From: AC-49 sp963766605
GTDB taxonomy: Bacteria > Actinomycetota > Thermoleophilia > Solirubrobacterales > Solirubrobacteraceae
Direction: 5' to 3'
DNA length: 64,000 nucleotides
Assembly: GCA_963766605.1 (NCBI GenBank)
Contig: CAVYAT010000007.1
Location: forward strand, 62,001-126,000
Part shown: in pieces, positions 33,767-42,849 of the stretch
How the letters are laid out: each line of letters opens with the position of its first letter
Position numbering within the stretch: position 1 is the first letter of the stretch
The notes under the pieces: generated by a model
What the model was told of the DNA's origin: nothing
The model's database searches: none
Seen by the model: only the letters and a program-made list of their open reading frames with translations
Program-made: the position numbers and the translations under genes

Positions 33767-34643
33767 CGCCGGCCATCCGCTCGCGCTGCGGCGTCACGGT
33801 GTACGCCGGATCCTGCGCCGACGCGACGCCGGCCGCGAACAGGCCGAAGCGGGTCAGCGCCGAACCCGCGAGCAGCGCCGCGCCACTGGCCACCGCCGCC
33901 ATCCGGCTCCGGCGCGCCACGGTTGCGGCACCGATCGCACCGGCGGTCGACACCACTCTGGCAGCGCCCATGCGCCGGCCCGCGCGCCCGTTGCGCAGCG
34001 TTGCGGCGACCATGCCCAGGCGCCGCTCCATCAGCGCCCCCGCGCCCAGCTCGACCAGCACGCCGAGCGTGCCGAGGCGAGCGGCCGGTGCGTTCTCGGC
34101 CCGCGGCCCGGCCATGAGCGCGAATCCGGCGCCGGCGCTCGCGGCGGAGCCGGCGAACAGGAACGGCAGCTCGCGGTGACCCCCATGCCACGTCGGGACC
34201 GCGGTGTCGGCGATCAGAGCCGCGGTGTAGGTGGCCACGCCGGCCCCGAGGACTCCCGCGCCGACCCCGGCCGCCCGCCCGGCCCGGGGCATCAGGCGCG
34301 CGACGTCGCTCGCCGCCGCGCCCGCGGCGAGCGGGCTGTAGGCGCTCAGCAGCCACACGCCGACGCTCATCGGCGACGTCGGCTTGAAGACCCGCAGCAT
34401 GTTGATGAACCGCGCCGGCCGCCCGAGGTCGTGGATCAGCGCACCGAGCGACAGGCCGAGCGCCCCGATCGCGCACAGACGGCAGCGCCGGGCCGTCGCC
34501 GGGCGCCCGGTGAGGTCTGCGCCCGCGGCGAGGATCGACGACGCACCGGCGAGGCCGCCGGCGAACAGGTAGCCGGCGATGTCGATCTCCGCCCATGTCG
34601 GCGCGTTGATGATCGGTTCGCCGTAGTAGGAGGCCTCGGTCAT
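33756..34643 (-). CDS. NrfD-type membrane anchor subunit of formate dehydrogenase
   Basis: 295 aa polysulfide-reductase NrfD family, with about eight TM helices; GYLFAGGLAGASSILAAG and LGALIHDLGRPARFINMLR (the conserved Asp-Leu-Gly-Arg loop) are family hallmarks. It would pass electrons from the Fe-S subunit to the quinone pool without heme. The start overlaps the beta subunit stop (ATGA). Confidence 0.88.
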   Translation of the reverse strand: MTEASYYGEPIINAPTWAEIDIAGYLFAGGLAGASSILAAGADLTGRPATARRCRLCAIGALGLSLGALIHDLGRPARFINMLRVFKPTSPMSVGVWLLSAYSPLAAGAAASDVARLMPRAGRAAGVGAGVLGAGVATYTAALIADTAVPTWHGGHRELPFLFAGSAASAGAGFALMAGPRAENAPAARLGTLGVLVELGAGALMERRLGMVAATLRNGRAGRRMGAARVVSTAGAIGAATVARRSRMAAVASGAALLAGSALTRFGLFAAGVASAQDPAYTVTPQRERMAGDGR

Positions 34644-35512
34644 CGTCGCGCCCCGGCGAAGGCGGCGATCGCCGCGGCCAGCAGCCCGGCGGCGGCGATG
34701 GTGACGTGCCTATACATCGTCGGCAGGTCGCGGGTCGTGACGACCGGGTCGGGTGGCAGCCCGTAGACCTCGGGCTCGTCGAGCAGCAGGAAGAACGCGC
34801 CGTCGCCTCCGACACCGTCCTGCGGGCTCTCGCCGTACAGGCGCGCTTCGGGCACTCCGGCGGCGTGTAGCACTTCGATCCGCCCGGCCGCGCGCTCACG
34901 CAGCTCATCGAGCTCGCCGAACTGGATCGAGTCGGTCGGGCAGGCCTTCGCGCACGCGGGTTCCTGGCCGACGCCGAGCCGGTCGTAACAGAGGGTGCAC
35001 TTGAAGATCCGCCCGTCGTCCTCGCGCTTGTCCAGCACGCCGTACGGGCAGGCGGGCACGCAGTAGCCGCAGCCGTTGCAGATGTCCTGCTGGACGACGA
35101 CGGTGCCGAACTCGGTGCGGAAGATCGCGCCGGTCGGGCAGACGTCGAGGCACGCGGCATGCGTGCAGTGCTTGCACACGTCGGAGGCCATCAGCCAGCG
35201 GAAGTCGCCGTCGCGCTGGAAGTTCGTCTCGTGCTCGCCGACCTTCACGCGCTGCTCGACGAACGCGACATGGCGCCAGGTGTCGGCGCTGAGGCCGCCC
35301 GAGTTGTCGTGCGAGCGCCCGGCCCAGTTCAGCCCGTCCTCGGGCACCTGGTTCCACTCCTTGCACGCGACCTCACAGGCCTTGCAGCCGATGCACACCG
35401 ACGTGTCGGTGAAGAACCCCATCCGCGGCGGCGCGTCGACGTGGCCGGCCGCCGTCGCCGGGTCGGCCGGATCGCCACCCGACAGCAGCACGGTCAGCGG
35501 GCCGTCGGTCAC
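34640..35512 (-). CDS. Formate dehydrogenase iron-sulfur (beta) subunit
   Basis: 290 aa ferredoxin-like electron-transfer subunit with four cysteine clusters: CIGCKACEVAC, CKHCTHAACLDVC, CNGCGYCVPAC and CTLC...CAKAC, enough for four [4Fe-4S] centres. The C-terminal hydrophobic helix (VTIAAAGLLAAAIAAFAGA) should anchor it as in FdnH/FdoH. GTG 35512 overlaps the alpha-subunit stop (GTGA). Confidence 0.92.
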   Translation of the reverse strand: MTDGPLTVLLSGGDPADPATAAGHVDAPPRMGFFTDTSVCIGCKACEVACKEWNQVPEDGLNWAGRSHDNSGGLSADTWRHVAFVEQRVKVGEHETNFQRDGDFRWLMASDVCKHCTHAACLDVCPTGAIFRTEFGTVVVQQDICNGCGYCVPACPYGVLDKREDDGRIFKCTLCYDRLGVGQEPACAKACPTDSIQFGELDELRERAAGRIEVLHAAGVPEARLYGESPQDGVGGDGAFFLLLDEPEVYGLPPDPVVTTRDLPTMYRHVTIAAAGLLAAAIAAFAGARR

Positions 35513-38500
35513 GAGGTACCCGTCTTCGCCGTGATACCGGCGCGCTTGCGGTACGCGACAACGAGCTCGTGGCGGGCCGCGCCGCGCGGGCGACGGCCGG
35601 GCTGCACATCGACGGTCAGGGCCTTGACCTCCTGGATGTGCGAGCTCGGGTCCAGGGACATCGACGACAGCTCGTTCATCGCGTCACCGCGGGCGTAGCC
35701 GTTGGGTCCCCAGTGGTAGGGCATCCCGATCTGGTGGATCGTCCGCCCGTCGACGTGCAGCGGGCTCATCCGGTCGGTGACCATGACCCGCGCCTCGATC
35801 GCGCCGCGCGCGCTGACCAGCGTCGCCCAGCCGGAGTTCTCGAGCCCGCGGTGCTCCGCCAGCTCGGGCGAGACCTCGCAGAACAGCTCGGGCTGGAGCT
35901 CCGACAGGTACGGCGTCCAGCGCGACATCCCACCGGCGGTGAAGTGTTCGGTCAGCCGGTAGGTCGTCAGGACGAACGGGAACACGTCTGAGCCCTTGCG
36001 CCCAGGGTCGGGGTGGTAGCGGTTGTCGACGTGCTCATAGAGCTGGCGCGCCGGGTTGCGCTGATGGCGGTGCAGGCGGTTGCGCACCGGCGAGTCCTGG
36101 GGCTCGTAGTGGGTCGGCAGGGGACCCTCGGCCACCCCGGCCGGGGCGTAGAGCCAGCCGCGACTGTCGGCCTGCATGATGAACGCGGCGTTGCCGGGGA
36201 TGGCATCCGGACCGGTCGCGTCCTTGGGCGGGCGGTAGCTCGGCGGCTTGTCGACCTGGAAGTCGGGCGTGTCGTGGCCGGTCCATTTCTGCTTGTCGGA
36301 GTCCCACCACACGAGCGCCTTGCGCTCGCTCCACGGCGTGCCTTCGGGGTCGGCCGAGGCGCGGTTGTAGAGGATTCGCCGGTTGGCGGGCCAGGCCCAG
36401 GCCCACTCGCCACCGGTCCAGTTCTGCTCGCTGGCCGGTTTGCGCCGCGCGGTCTGGTTGACGCCGTCGGCGAAGCAGCCGCAGTAGATCCAGCAGCCGC
36501 ACGCAGTCGAGCCGTCGGCCTTCAGGTCGGTGTAGGCGGACAGCATCTCGCCGTCGGCGTCGAAGCCGCTGATCTCGGCCAGGATGGCCTTGGCACTCGG
36601 CTCGGCATGCCCACCGGCGGTCGGGTAATCCCACGTGAGGTCGAGCAGCGGGCGGTCCATCTCGTCGGTCGATTCGGCGAGCCGCTCGCGCAGGCGCCGT
36701 CCGAGATGAAACGCGAACCACAGGTCGCTTCGCTGCTCGTCGCGCGGCTCGATCGCCTTGTGATGCCACTGGACCATGCGCTGCGTATTGGTGAAGCTGC
36801 CCTCCTTCTCGGTGTGCGCGGCGGCGGGGAAGAAGAACACCTCGGTGGCGATGTCCTCTGTCGCCATCTCCCCGGACTCGATCTCCGGGCCGTCCTTCCA
36901 CCACGTCGCCGACTCGATCAGCGAGAAATCGCGCACGACGAGCCAGTCGAGCTTGCTCATGCCCAGACGCTGCATCCGCGTGTTGGCCGAACCGACAGCC
37001 GGGTTCTCGCCGAACAGGAAGTAGCCCTCGACGTTGCCCTTGACCTGCTCCATCACGGTGTCGTAGGTGCTGTGGCTGCCGGTCAGCCGCGGCAGGTAGT
37101 CGAAGCAGAAGTCGTTGTCCGACGTCGCGGCGGCGCCCCACCACGCCTTGAGCAGGCTGACCGTGTAATCACGCATGTTGCCCCAGAAGCCGCGTGCCGG
37201 GGCGTCGGCGCTGATGAAGTCGTCCAGATCGCCGTGGGCGTGCGCATGGGGCATCGGGATGTAGCCCGGCAGCGTGTCGAACAACGTCGGGATGTCGCTC
37301 GAGCCCTGGATCGACGCGTGGCCGCGCATCGCCATGACGCCGCCGCCCGGCCGCCCGATGTTGCCGAGCAGCAGCTGGAGGATCGACGCAGCGCGGATGT
37401 ACTGCGAGCCGATCGTGTGCTGGGTCCAGCCGACGCCGTGGACGAAGGCAGTGGTGCGTTCACGGCCGGAGTTGGACACGAACAGGTCGCAGATGCGGTG
37501 CAACAGCTCGGGCGGAACGCCGCACACCCGCTGCACCATCTCGGGTGTGTACGGCGCGTAGTGGCGCTTGAGGATCTGCCAGACGCAGCGCGGGTGCTGG
37601 AGCGTCGGGTCGAGCCTCGGCTCGCCCGTCCCGCCCGGCCCGCCGAGGTCGTCCTCCTGAAGGCGGTCGATGTTGCCCTCCTGGTCGCGCTGCCCCGACG
37701 CCGCCGCCGCGAACGCGCCGTCGTACTGCCAGCTCTCGGGGTCATAGGACATCGTCTCCGGGTCATAGCCCGAGAACAGCCCGCCGGCGCCCGCCTCCTC
37801 GAAGTCCTCGCCGACGATCGTCGGCGCATTGGTGTAGGCGAGCACGTATTCGCGGAAATCCGACTCGGTGCTCAGTACGTGGTTGATGATCCCGCCGAGG
37901 AACGCGATGTCAGTGCCGGCGCGCAGCGGGATGAACAGGTCGGCCAGCGCGCTGGTGCGGCTGTAGTGCGGGTCGACGTGGACGACGGTGGCACCGCGCG
38001 CCTTGGCCTCCATCACCCACTGAAAGGCGACCGGGTGGGCCTCGGCCATGTTCGAGCCCTCGAGCACGATCAGATCCGAGTGCTGCAGATCGCCCGGCAG
38101 CGTCGTCGACGCGCCGCGCCCGAACGAGGTGCCCAGGCCGACGACGGTCGAGCTGTGGCAGACGCGCGCCTGGTTCTCGATCTGGATGATCCCGAGCGCG
38201 GTCAACAGCTTCTTGATCAGGTAGTTCTCCTCGTTGTCGAGCGTCGCGCCGCCCAGCGAGGCGATGCTCATGCAGCGCCGCACGCGGTGGTCCTCGTGGT
38301 CCCACTGCCAGCCGCGGCGCCGCGACTCGACGACGCGGTCGGCGACCATGTCCATCGCCGTCTCGAGATCCAGGCGCTCCCAGTCGGTGCCGTGCGGACG
38401 TCGATAGAGCACGTGGCGCTCACGTGCGTCACCGGTCGTCAGCTGTAACGTCGCCGAGCCCTTCGGGCACAACCGGCCGCGGCTGTGCGGCGCGTCGGGA

Positions 38501-38712
38501 TCGCCCTCGATCTGGACGACCGCGCCGTCGGAGACGAACACGTTCTGCGCGCAGCCGACCGCGCAGTACGGGCAGACCGATTTGACGACGCGATCGGCAG
38601 CGACCGTACGCGGTTGGAGCGCCCGCGTGCGGCGGGACTGCGCCGCGGCACCGCGGCCGAGGCGGTCGGTACCGGTGAGCTGGCGCCATACGGGCCAGTC
38701 GCCGAGGGTCAT
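35509..38712 (-). CDS. Molybdenum/tungsten formate dehydrogenase catalytic (alpha) subunit, cysteine type
   Basis: 1067 aa. The N-terminal [4Fe-4S] motif is CPYCAVGC. The active-site segment ENQARVCHSSTV carries Cys185 (TGC codon) where E. coli FdnG has selenocysteine, so no Sec machinery is needed. FGRGAS and AEAHPVAFQW match FdnG-type enzymes, and the C-terminal molydopterin-binding domain is present (HVDGRTIHQIGMPYHWG). ATG 38712 overlaps the stop of the small gene upstream. No Tat signal (no hydrophobic stretch after the Arg-rich start) is visible, suggesting a cytoplasm-facing enzyme. No FdhD or cofactor genes are in the window. Confidence 0.94.
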   Translation of the reverse strand: MTLGDWPVWRQLTGTDRLGRGAAAQSRRTRALQPRTVAADRVVKSVCPYCAVGCAQNVFVSDGAVVQIEGDPDAPHSRGRLCPKGSATLQLTTGDARERHVLYRRPHGTDWERLDLETAMDMVADRVVESRRRGWQWDHEDHRVRRCMSIASLGGATLDNEENYLIKKLLTALGIIQIENQARVCHSSTVVGLGTSFGRGASTTLPGDLQHSDLIVLEGSNMAEAHPVAFQWVMEAKARGATVVHVDPHYSRTSALADLFIPLRAGTDIAFLGGIINHVLSTESDFREYVLAYTNAPTIVGEDFEEAGAGGLFSGYDPETMSYDPESWQYDGAFAAAASGQRDQEGNIDRLQEDDLGGPGGTGEPRLDPTLQHPRCVWQILKRHYAPYTPEMVQRVCGVPPELLHRICDLFVSNSGRERTTAFVHGVGWTQHTIGSQYIRAASILQLLLGNIGRPGGGVMAMRGHASIQGSSDIPTLFDTLPGYIPMPHAHAHGDLDDFISADAPARGFWGNMRDYTVSLLKAWWGAAATSDNDFCFDYLPRLTGSHSTYDTVMEQVKGNVEGYFLFGENPAVGSANTRMQRLGMSKLDWLVVRDFSLIESATWWKDGPEIESGEMATEDIATEVFFFPAAAHTEKEGSFTNTQRMVQWHHKAIEPRDEQRSDLWFAFHLGRRLRERLAESTDEMDRPLLDLTWDYPTAGGHAEPSAKAILAEISGFDADGEMLSAYTDLKADGSTACGCWIYCGCFADGVNQTARRKPASEQNWTGGEWAWAWPANRRILYNRASADPEGTPWSERKALVWWDSDKQKWTGHDTPDFQVDKPPSYRPPKDATGPDAIPGNAAFIMQADSRGWLYAPAGVAEGPLPTHYEPQDSPVRNRLHRHQRNPARQLYEHVDNRYHPDPGRKGSDVFPFVLTTYRLTEHFTAGGMSRWTPYLSELQPELFCEVSPELAEHRGLENSGWATLVSARGAIEARVMVTDRMSPLHVDGRTIHQIGMPYHWGPNGYARGDAMNELSSMSLDPSSHIQEVKALTVDVQPGRRPRGAARHELVVAYRKRAGITAKTGTS

Positions 38713-38963
38713 GCCGCGCCCTTCGTGGGCGCATGCAGGTCGCGCGCGGCGCGCGCGCGGACCCACTCCATCGTCTCGTCCTCGTGCGTCGGGTTGTGCG
38801 CCGGCGGATTGACCAGCCATTGCGTGCCGGCCTCGTTTCCGTCGGCCGGTCGCCCTGTGGCGATCATGTACGCCTGCCCCGCCGGGATGCCCAACTCGTG
38901 CGCCGCGCTCTCGTAGGAGTGCCCGTGAGCGAGCAGCTCCGTCACCTGCGCCCTCGTCGGCAT
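38709..38963 (-). CDS. Small HTH-like protein heading the formate dehydrogenase operon
   Basis: 84 aa. The first 35 residues (TRAQVTELLAHGHSYESAAH, then ELGIPAGQAYMIATG) look like a helix-turn-helix; the rest is polar. It overlaps the alpha subunit gene (ATGA), so the two are coupled. It could be a regulator or an assembly factor; similar small genes preceding actinobacterial FDH are recalled but not proven. Confidence 0.75.
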   Translation of the reverse strand: MPTRAQVTELLAHGHSYESAAHELGIPAGQAYMIATGRPADGNEAGTQWLVNPPAHNPTHEDETMEWVRARAARDLHAPTKGAA

Positions 38964-38992
38964 GGCGCCAGCGTTCCCGTCGACCGGTCTCG

Positions 38993-39601
38993 CTAAGCGT
39001 CGCCGACCGCGGTTCGCAGGTCCGAGACGAACGCGTCGAACGCCGTGCGGCGGGTTCGGCCGTTCTCAATCCGGACGATCGACGACGGATGCACGGTCAC
39101 GAACACCCGCTCCGCGATCTCGCTATCCAGCCGCCGGCCGCGGTCCGCGGTCACGCGTACCTTCGAGCCGAGCAGCGAGCGGGCGGCTACGGCGCCCATC
39201 AGGACGAGCACGCGCGGCTTGACGACAGCGATCTCGGCCTCGAGCCACGGCCGGCAGGCGTTCACCTGCTCGGCGGTCGGCGTCTGGTGGATGCGCCGCT
39301 TGCCGCGCGGGCGAAAGCGGAAATGCTTGACCGCGTTGGTCAGGTACAGCTCGCCGCGATCGAGCCCGGCCGTCTCGAGAGCACGGTCGAGAAGATGGCC
39401 GGCCGGCCCGACGAACACGTGGCCGGCAAGATCCTCGCGGTCGCCCGGCGTCTCGCCGACGAGCATCGTCGGCGAGCGCTTGAGGCCTTCACCAAACACG
39501 ACACGGGTCGCACACCGGTGCAGATCACAGGCCCTGCAGCCCACCGCGGCATCGCGCAGCGAGCGCAATGACAGTCGGTCCGGGATCGGCGCGGCCGGCA
39601 T
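38993..39601 (-). CDS. udgX: Uracil-DNA glycosylase superfamily protein UdgX (covalent uracil-DNA binder)
   Basis: 202 aa, family 4-like UDG with an Fe-S cluster (cysteines in GCRACDLHRC and VNACRPW). Motif A is GETPGDREDLAGHVFVGPAG and motif B is TVHPSSIVR. It carries the UdgX-specific insertion KRRIH with His105, the residue that in Mycobacterium smegmatis UdgX forms a covalent bond with the abasic sugar after uracil removal. It lies 29 bases upstream of the small FDH-operon gene on the same strand. Role: DNA-uracil repair or signalling. Confidence 0.92.
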   Translation of the reverse strand: MPAAPIPDRLSLRSLRDAAVGCRACDLHRCATRVVFGEGLKRSPTMLVGETPGDREDLAGHVFVGPAGHLLDRALETAGLDRGELYLTNAVKHFRFRPRGKRRIHQTPTAEQVNACRPWLEAEIAVVKPRVLVLMGAVAARSLLGSKVRVTADRGRRLDSEIAERVFVTVHPSSIVRIENGRTRRTAFDAFVSDLRTAVGDA

Positions 39602-39711
39602 CGGTCACGACCTACCCGCTGGTCGGTTTCTCAACGGCCGCAGACTCCGCCGATGGGCGACCAGCGACGAAATCTGCCCCGCCCTGGTGGCGCGACAGTA
39701 CGATCGGCGCC

Positions 39712-40872
39712 GTGTCCGGGTCTGTGGTGCGCGTGCTCCTGGTTGAGGACGACGAGGGCGATGCGCTCCTCGTCCGAGAGATGCTGACCGAGGGCGGCTC
39801 GCCGGTCGACGTCACGCGGGCGCGCTCGATCGCCCACGCGCGGGAATTGACGAGCGGGCGGTCGCCCGACTGTGTGCTGCTCGATCTCGGACTGCCCGAT
39901 GCTCGGGGGCTGCAAGCGCTCGCCGGCGCGCGAGAGATCGTCGGAGCGGCGCCGATCGTCGTCCTCACGGGCTATGACGACGAGCGTGCGGGCGTCGAGG
40001 CGCTCGGGGCGGGAGCGCAGGAGTACCTCGTCAAGGGCCAGGTGGACGGCCCGCTGCTGCTGCGCGCGATCCGTTATGCGATCGAGCGCGCTCAGGCTCA
40101 GGCCGGCGCACAGCAGCTGCTCGAGGCCCGGCGTGTGGCGCAGGAGAACGCGCGCCTCGAACGCGGGCTGCTGCCCAATCCGCTGCTCCGCGACCCGGCC
40201 GTCCACCTGGCGACGACGTATCGCCCGGGCCGCCGCCAGGCAACCCTGGGCGGGGACTTCTACGACGCCGTCGAACTGGCCGACGGGCGGATCGTCGCGA
40301 TGATCGGCGACGTCAGCGGGCACGGGCCCGACGAGGCGGCGCTCGGGACGAGCCTGCGCATCGGCTGGCGCACGCTGATGCTCGCCGACCGTCCGCTGGA
40401 AGAGTCGCTGGTGACGCTCGATCGCGTGCTCACGCACGAACGCCACCACCCTGACATTTTCGTCACCGCAGCGTTCATGTGTCTGCATCCAGACCGCGAC
40501 CAGGCCGACTTCTACATCGCCGGCCACCCGCCACCGCTCCTGGTCGGCCCCGATGGCCCCGTCCCGGTGCGGCCGGATCGTGTGTACCTCCCGCTCGGCA
40601 TCGACCCGGCGACCGACTGGCAGCCGACAACGGTCGACCTACAGCCCGGCGGTGCGCTCCTGCTCTACACCGACGGGCTGATCGAGGGCCTGTCGGGGAA
40701 CGGCTCCGGGCGGCTCGGCGTCGGCGGTCTCGTCGACCTCGTCGCTCGCAGCGCCTGGCGGCCCGGCAACGGCAACGGGCACGTGCTGGCCGAGTTGGTG
40801 CGCTCGGTCGAGCAGCTCAACGGTGGCGAGCTGACCGACGACGTCGCGATGGCGCTGCTGTCGTGGGGGTGA
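39712..40872 (+). CDS. Response regulator with PP2C/SpoIIE phosphatase output
   Basis: 386 aa. Residues about 5-120 form a receiver domain (VLLVEDDEGD acid pocket, phospho-Asp in VLLDLGLPD, Lys in EYLVKGQ). A short coiled coil follows, then a PP2C_SIG domain (about 165-385) with metal ligands in GGDFYDAV, MIGDVSGHG and DDVAMALL. GTG 39712 is chosen because the frame to 39568 would overlap udgX and lacks a ribosome site. It likely dephosphorylates an STAS antagonist, switching on the SigB-like factor. The stop overlaps the kinase start (GTGA). Confidence 0.88.
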   Translation: MSGSVVRVLLVEDDEGDALLVREMLTEGGSPVDVTRARSIAHARELTSGRSPDCVLLDLGLPDARGLQALAGAREIVGAAPIVVLTGYDDERAGVEALGAGAQEYLVKGQVDGPLLLRAIRYAIERAQAQAGAQQLLEARRVAQENARLERGLLPNPLLRDPAVHLATTYRPGRRQATLGGDFYDAVELADGRIVAMIGDVSGHGPDEAALGTSLRIGWRTLMLADRPLEESLVTLDRVLTHERHHPDIFVTAAFMCLHPDRDQADFYIAGHPPPLLVGPDGPVPVRPDRVYLPLGIDPATDWQPTTVDLQPGGALLLYTDGLIEGLSGNGSGRLGVGGLVDLVARSAWRPGNGNGHVLAELVRSVEQLNGGELTDDVAMALLSWG

Positions 40873-42425
40873 CCCCCGGCACGGGACACGAGTCCCGCTC
40901 GCCGCGCCTGGCGCGGTTCACCGTCGGCGGCTGGGTCGGACTCGCATCGGCCGCGTTCGCGCTGATCGCCGTCGTCGCGATCGTGGGCGGCGTCATCGCG
41001 ATCACGAACCTGACCTCGGCCCGCGACCGCGTGGTCGACGCGGTCGACCCGGCCAGCCTCGCCGCCTCGACGCTGCTCGGCGCCTACCTCGACCAGGAGA
41101 CCGGCGTGCGCGGCTACGCGCTGACCGCGCAGCCGAGCTTCCTTGAGCCCTACACCCTCGGACGCCGGCAGCTTGCGTCCGCAACACGAGCACTGCGGCG
41201 CGCGGTGGCGCCACTTCACGACCGGCCGCTGGCGCGCGATGTCGCCGTGGTGCTCGCCGCGGGGCGCGCCTGGGGGCAGTTGTACGCCGGGCCCACGATC
41301 GCCATCGTCCGCAGCGGCGGGCCGATCAGCGACCCCGTACCGATCGCGATCGGCAAGGTGCAGTTCGACACGCTGCGCCGCGCCGTCGCGCGCCTGCAGT
41401 CCCATCTCGCGGCCAGGCGGCGTGAGGCGAAGGCCAGCCTGACCAGGACCGCCGAGGGCCTGACCGCGACGTTCATCGTCCTCGCGCTCGTGATCGTGCT
41501 CGGCGGCGCGGCGATCTTCCTCGGCCTGCGCGCGATCGTGTCCAAGCCGGTCGCCCGGCTCGCCCACCGCACGCGGCGGGTCGCCCAGGGTGAGTTCGAA
41601 CGCCCGGTCGCGGCCGAGGGACCGCGCGACATCACCGCCCTGGGTCACGACGTCGAGTCGATGCGTGCACGGATCGCGCAGGAGCTGGCGGTTGTCGAGC
41701 TGGCGCGGACCGAACTCGAGCGCTCCAACTCAGAGCTCGAACAGTTCGCCTACGTCGCCTCGCACGACCTCCAGGAGCCCCTGCGCAAGGTGTCGAGCTT
41801 CACGGAGCTGCTGCGCAACCGCTACGGCGGGCAGCTCGATGACCGCGCCGACCAGTACATCGACTTCGCCGTCGACGGGGCGACGCGTATGCAGCAGCTC
41901 ATCAACGACCTGCTCGCGTTCTCGCGCGTGGGGCGAGCGCCGGACCGCTCGAGCCGCTTCAGCGCCGACGACGCCCTCGACGACGCCCTCGCCGCGCTCG
42001 CTCCGGCGATCGAGGAGAGCGAGACGCTCATCAAACGCTCGCCGCTGCCGCTGGTCCACGGCCAGCGCACCCTGATCGCGGCTGTATTCCAGAACCTGAT
42101 CGGCAACGCCATGAAGTTCGCTCGCGCCGACGAGCCACCGCGCGTGACGATCACCGCACGGCCAGACGGCGATCTATGGGAGTTTCAGTGCGCGGACAAC
42201 GGCATCGGGATCGACCCCGCCTACGCCGAACGGATCTTCATGATCTTCCAGCGACTGCACCCCAAGGACGTCTACCCCGGCACCGGGATCGGCCTGGCGA
42301 TGTGCCGCAAGATCATCGAGTACCACGGCGGCACGATCTGGCTGGCGCCCACCGACGGGGTTGGCAGCACCATGCGTTTCACACTGCCCGCACGAACGGA
42401 GGAGGCCGATGTTCCCGCCCGGTGA
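40869..42425 (+). CDS. Membrane sensor histidine kinase (CHASE3-like, HAMP)
   Basis: 518 aa. TM1 near residues 25-50, a periplasmic CHASE3-like four-helix region, TM2 near 200-220 (TATFIVLALVIVLGGAAIFL), HAMP, then HisKA with the phospho-His in ASHDLQEPLRKV and HATPase with NLIGNAMKF, DNGIGIDP and GTGIGLAM. GTG 40869 (or 40863). The kinase region resembles phytochrome-linked kinases that pair with Rcp1-like regulators; just such a regulator follows with 17 bases of overlap. Confidence 0.88.
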   Translation: MTPGTGHESRSPRLARFTVGGWVGLASAAFALIAVVAIVGGVIAITNLTSARDRVVDAVDPASLAASTLLGAYLDQETGVRGYALTAQPSFLEPYTLGRRQLASATRALRRAVAPLHDRPLARDVAVVLAAGRAWGQLYAGPTIAIVRSGGPISDPVPIAIGKVQFDTLRRAVARLQSHLAARRREAKASLTRTAEGLTATFIVLALVIVLGGAAIFLGLRAIVSKPVARLAHRTRRVAQGEFERPVAAEGPRDITALGHDVESMRARIAQELAVVELARTELERSNSELEQFAYVASHDLQEPLRKVSSFTELLRNRYGGQLDDRADQYIDFAVDGATRMQQLINDLLAFSRVGRAPDRSSRFSADDALDDALAALAPAIEESETLIKRSPLPLVHGQRTLIAAVFQNLIGNAMKFARADEPPRVTITARPDGDLWEFQCADNGIGIDPAYAERIFMIFQRLHPKDVYPGTGIGLAMCRKIIEYHGGTIWLAPTDGVGSTMRFTLPARTEEADVPAR

Positions 42426-42843
42426 ACGAATCGAGATCCTGCTGATCGAAGACGACGCCGGCGACACCCTGATGATCAAGGAGGCGTTCGAGGACAACAA
42501 GATCACCAACAACCTGACCTGCATCACCGACGGCGAGCAGGCCGTCGACTATCTCCTGCGCCGCGGTGACCACACCGACGCGGCCCGCCCCGACCTGATT
42601 CTGCTGGACCTCAACCTGCCGCGGCTCAGCGGCCACGAGGTCCTGGCCGAGATCAAGGCCCACGAAGAGCTGCGGGTCATCCCGGTGGTCGTGCTCACGA
42701 CCTCGGCGGCCGAGGAGGACATCCTGCGCAGCTACCAGCTGCACGCCAACGCCTACGTCACCAAGCCGGTCGACTTCGACCAGTTCATCGGTGTCGTCCG
42801 CCAGATCGACCACTTCTTCGTGTCGGTCGTCAGGCTGCCCTAG
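42409..42843 (+). CDS. Single-domain response regulator (Rcp1-like)
   Basis: 144 aa receiver-only protein: acid pocket LLIEDDAGD, phospho-Asp in ILLDLNLPRL, Thr in VVLTTSA and Lys in YVTKPVD. The long insertion before the Asp strand (CITDGEQAVDYLLRRGDH) is typical of Rcp1-type regulators. GGAGGA precedes ATG 42409. It likely receives phosphate from the upstream kinase and may pass a signal to the PP2C protein of the same operon. Confidence 0.9.
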   Translation: MFPPGERIEILLIEDDAGDTLMIKEAFEDNKITNNLTCITDGEQAVDYLLRRGDHTDAARPDLILLDLNLPRLSGHEVLAEIKAHEELRVIPVVVLTTSAAEEDILRSYQLHANAYVTKPVDFDQFIGVVRQIDHFFVSVVRLP

Positions 42844-42849
42844 AACGCC

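Noticed and set aside
38155..38163. Possible selenocysteine site in formate dehydrogenase
   Set aside because: The codon is TGC (Cys), and no in-frame TGA is present.
36013..38448. Plus-strand 811-codon frame opposite the formate dehydrogenase
   Set aside because: Antisense shadow of the alpha subunit; no domain or ribosome site.
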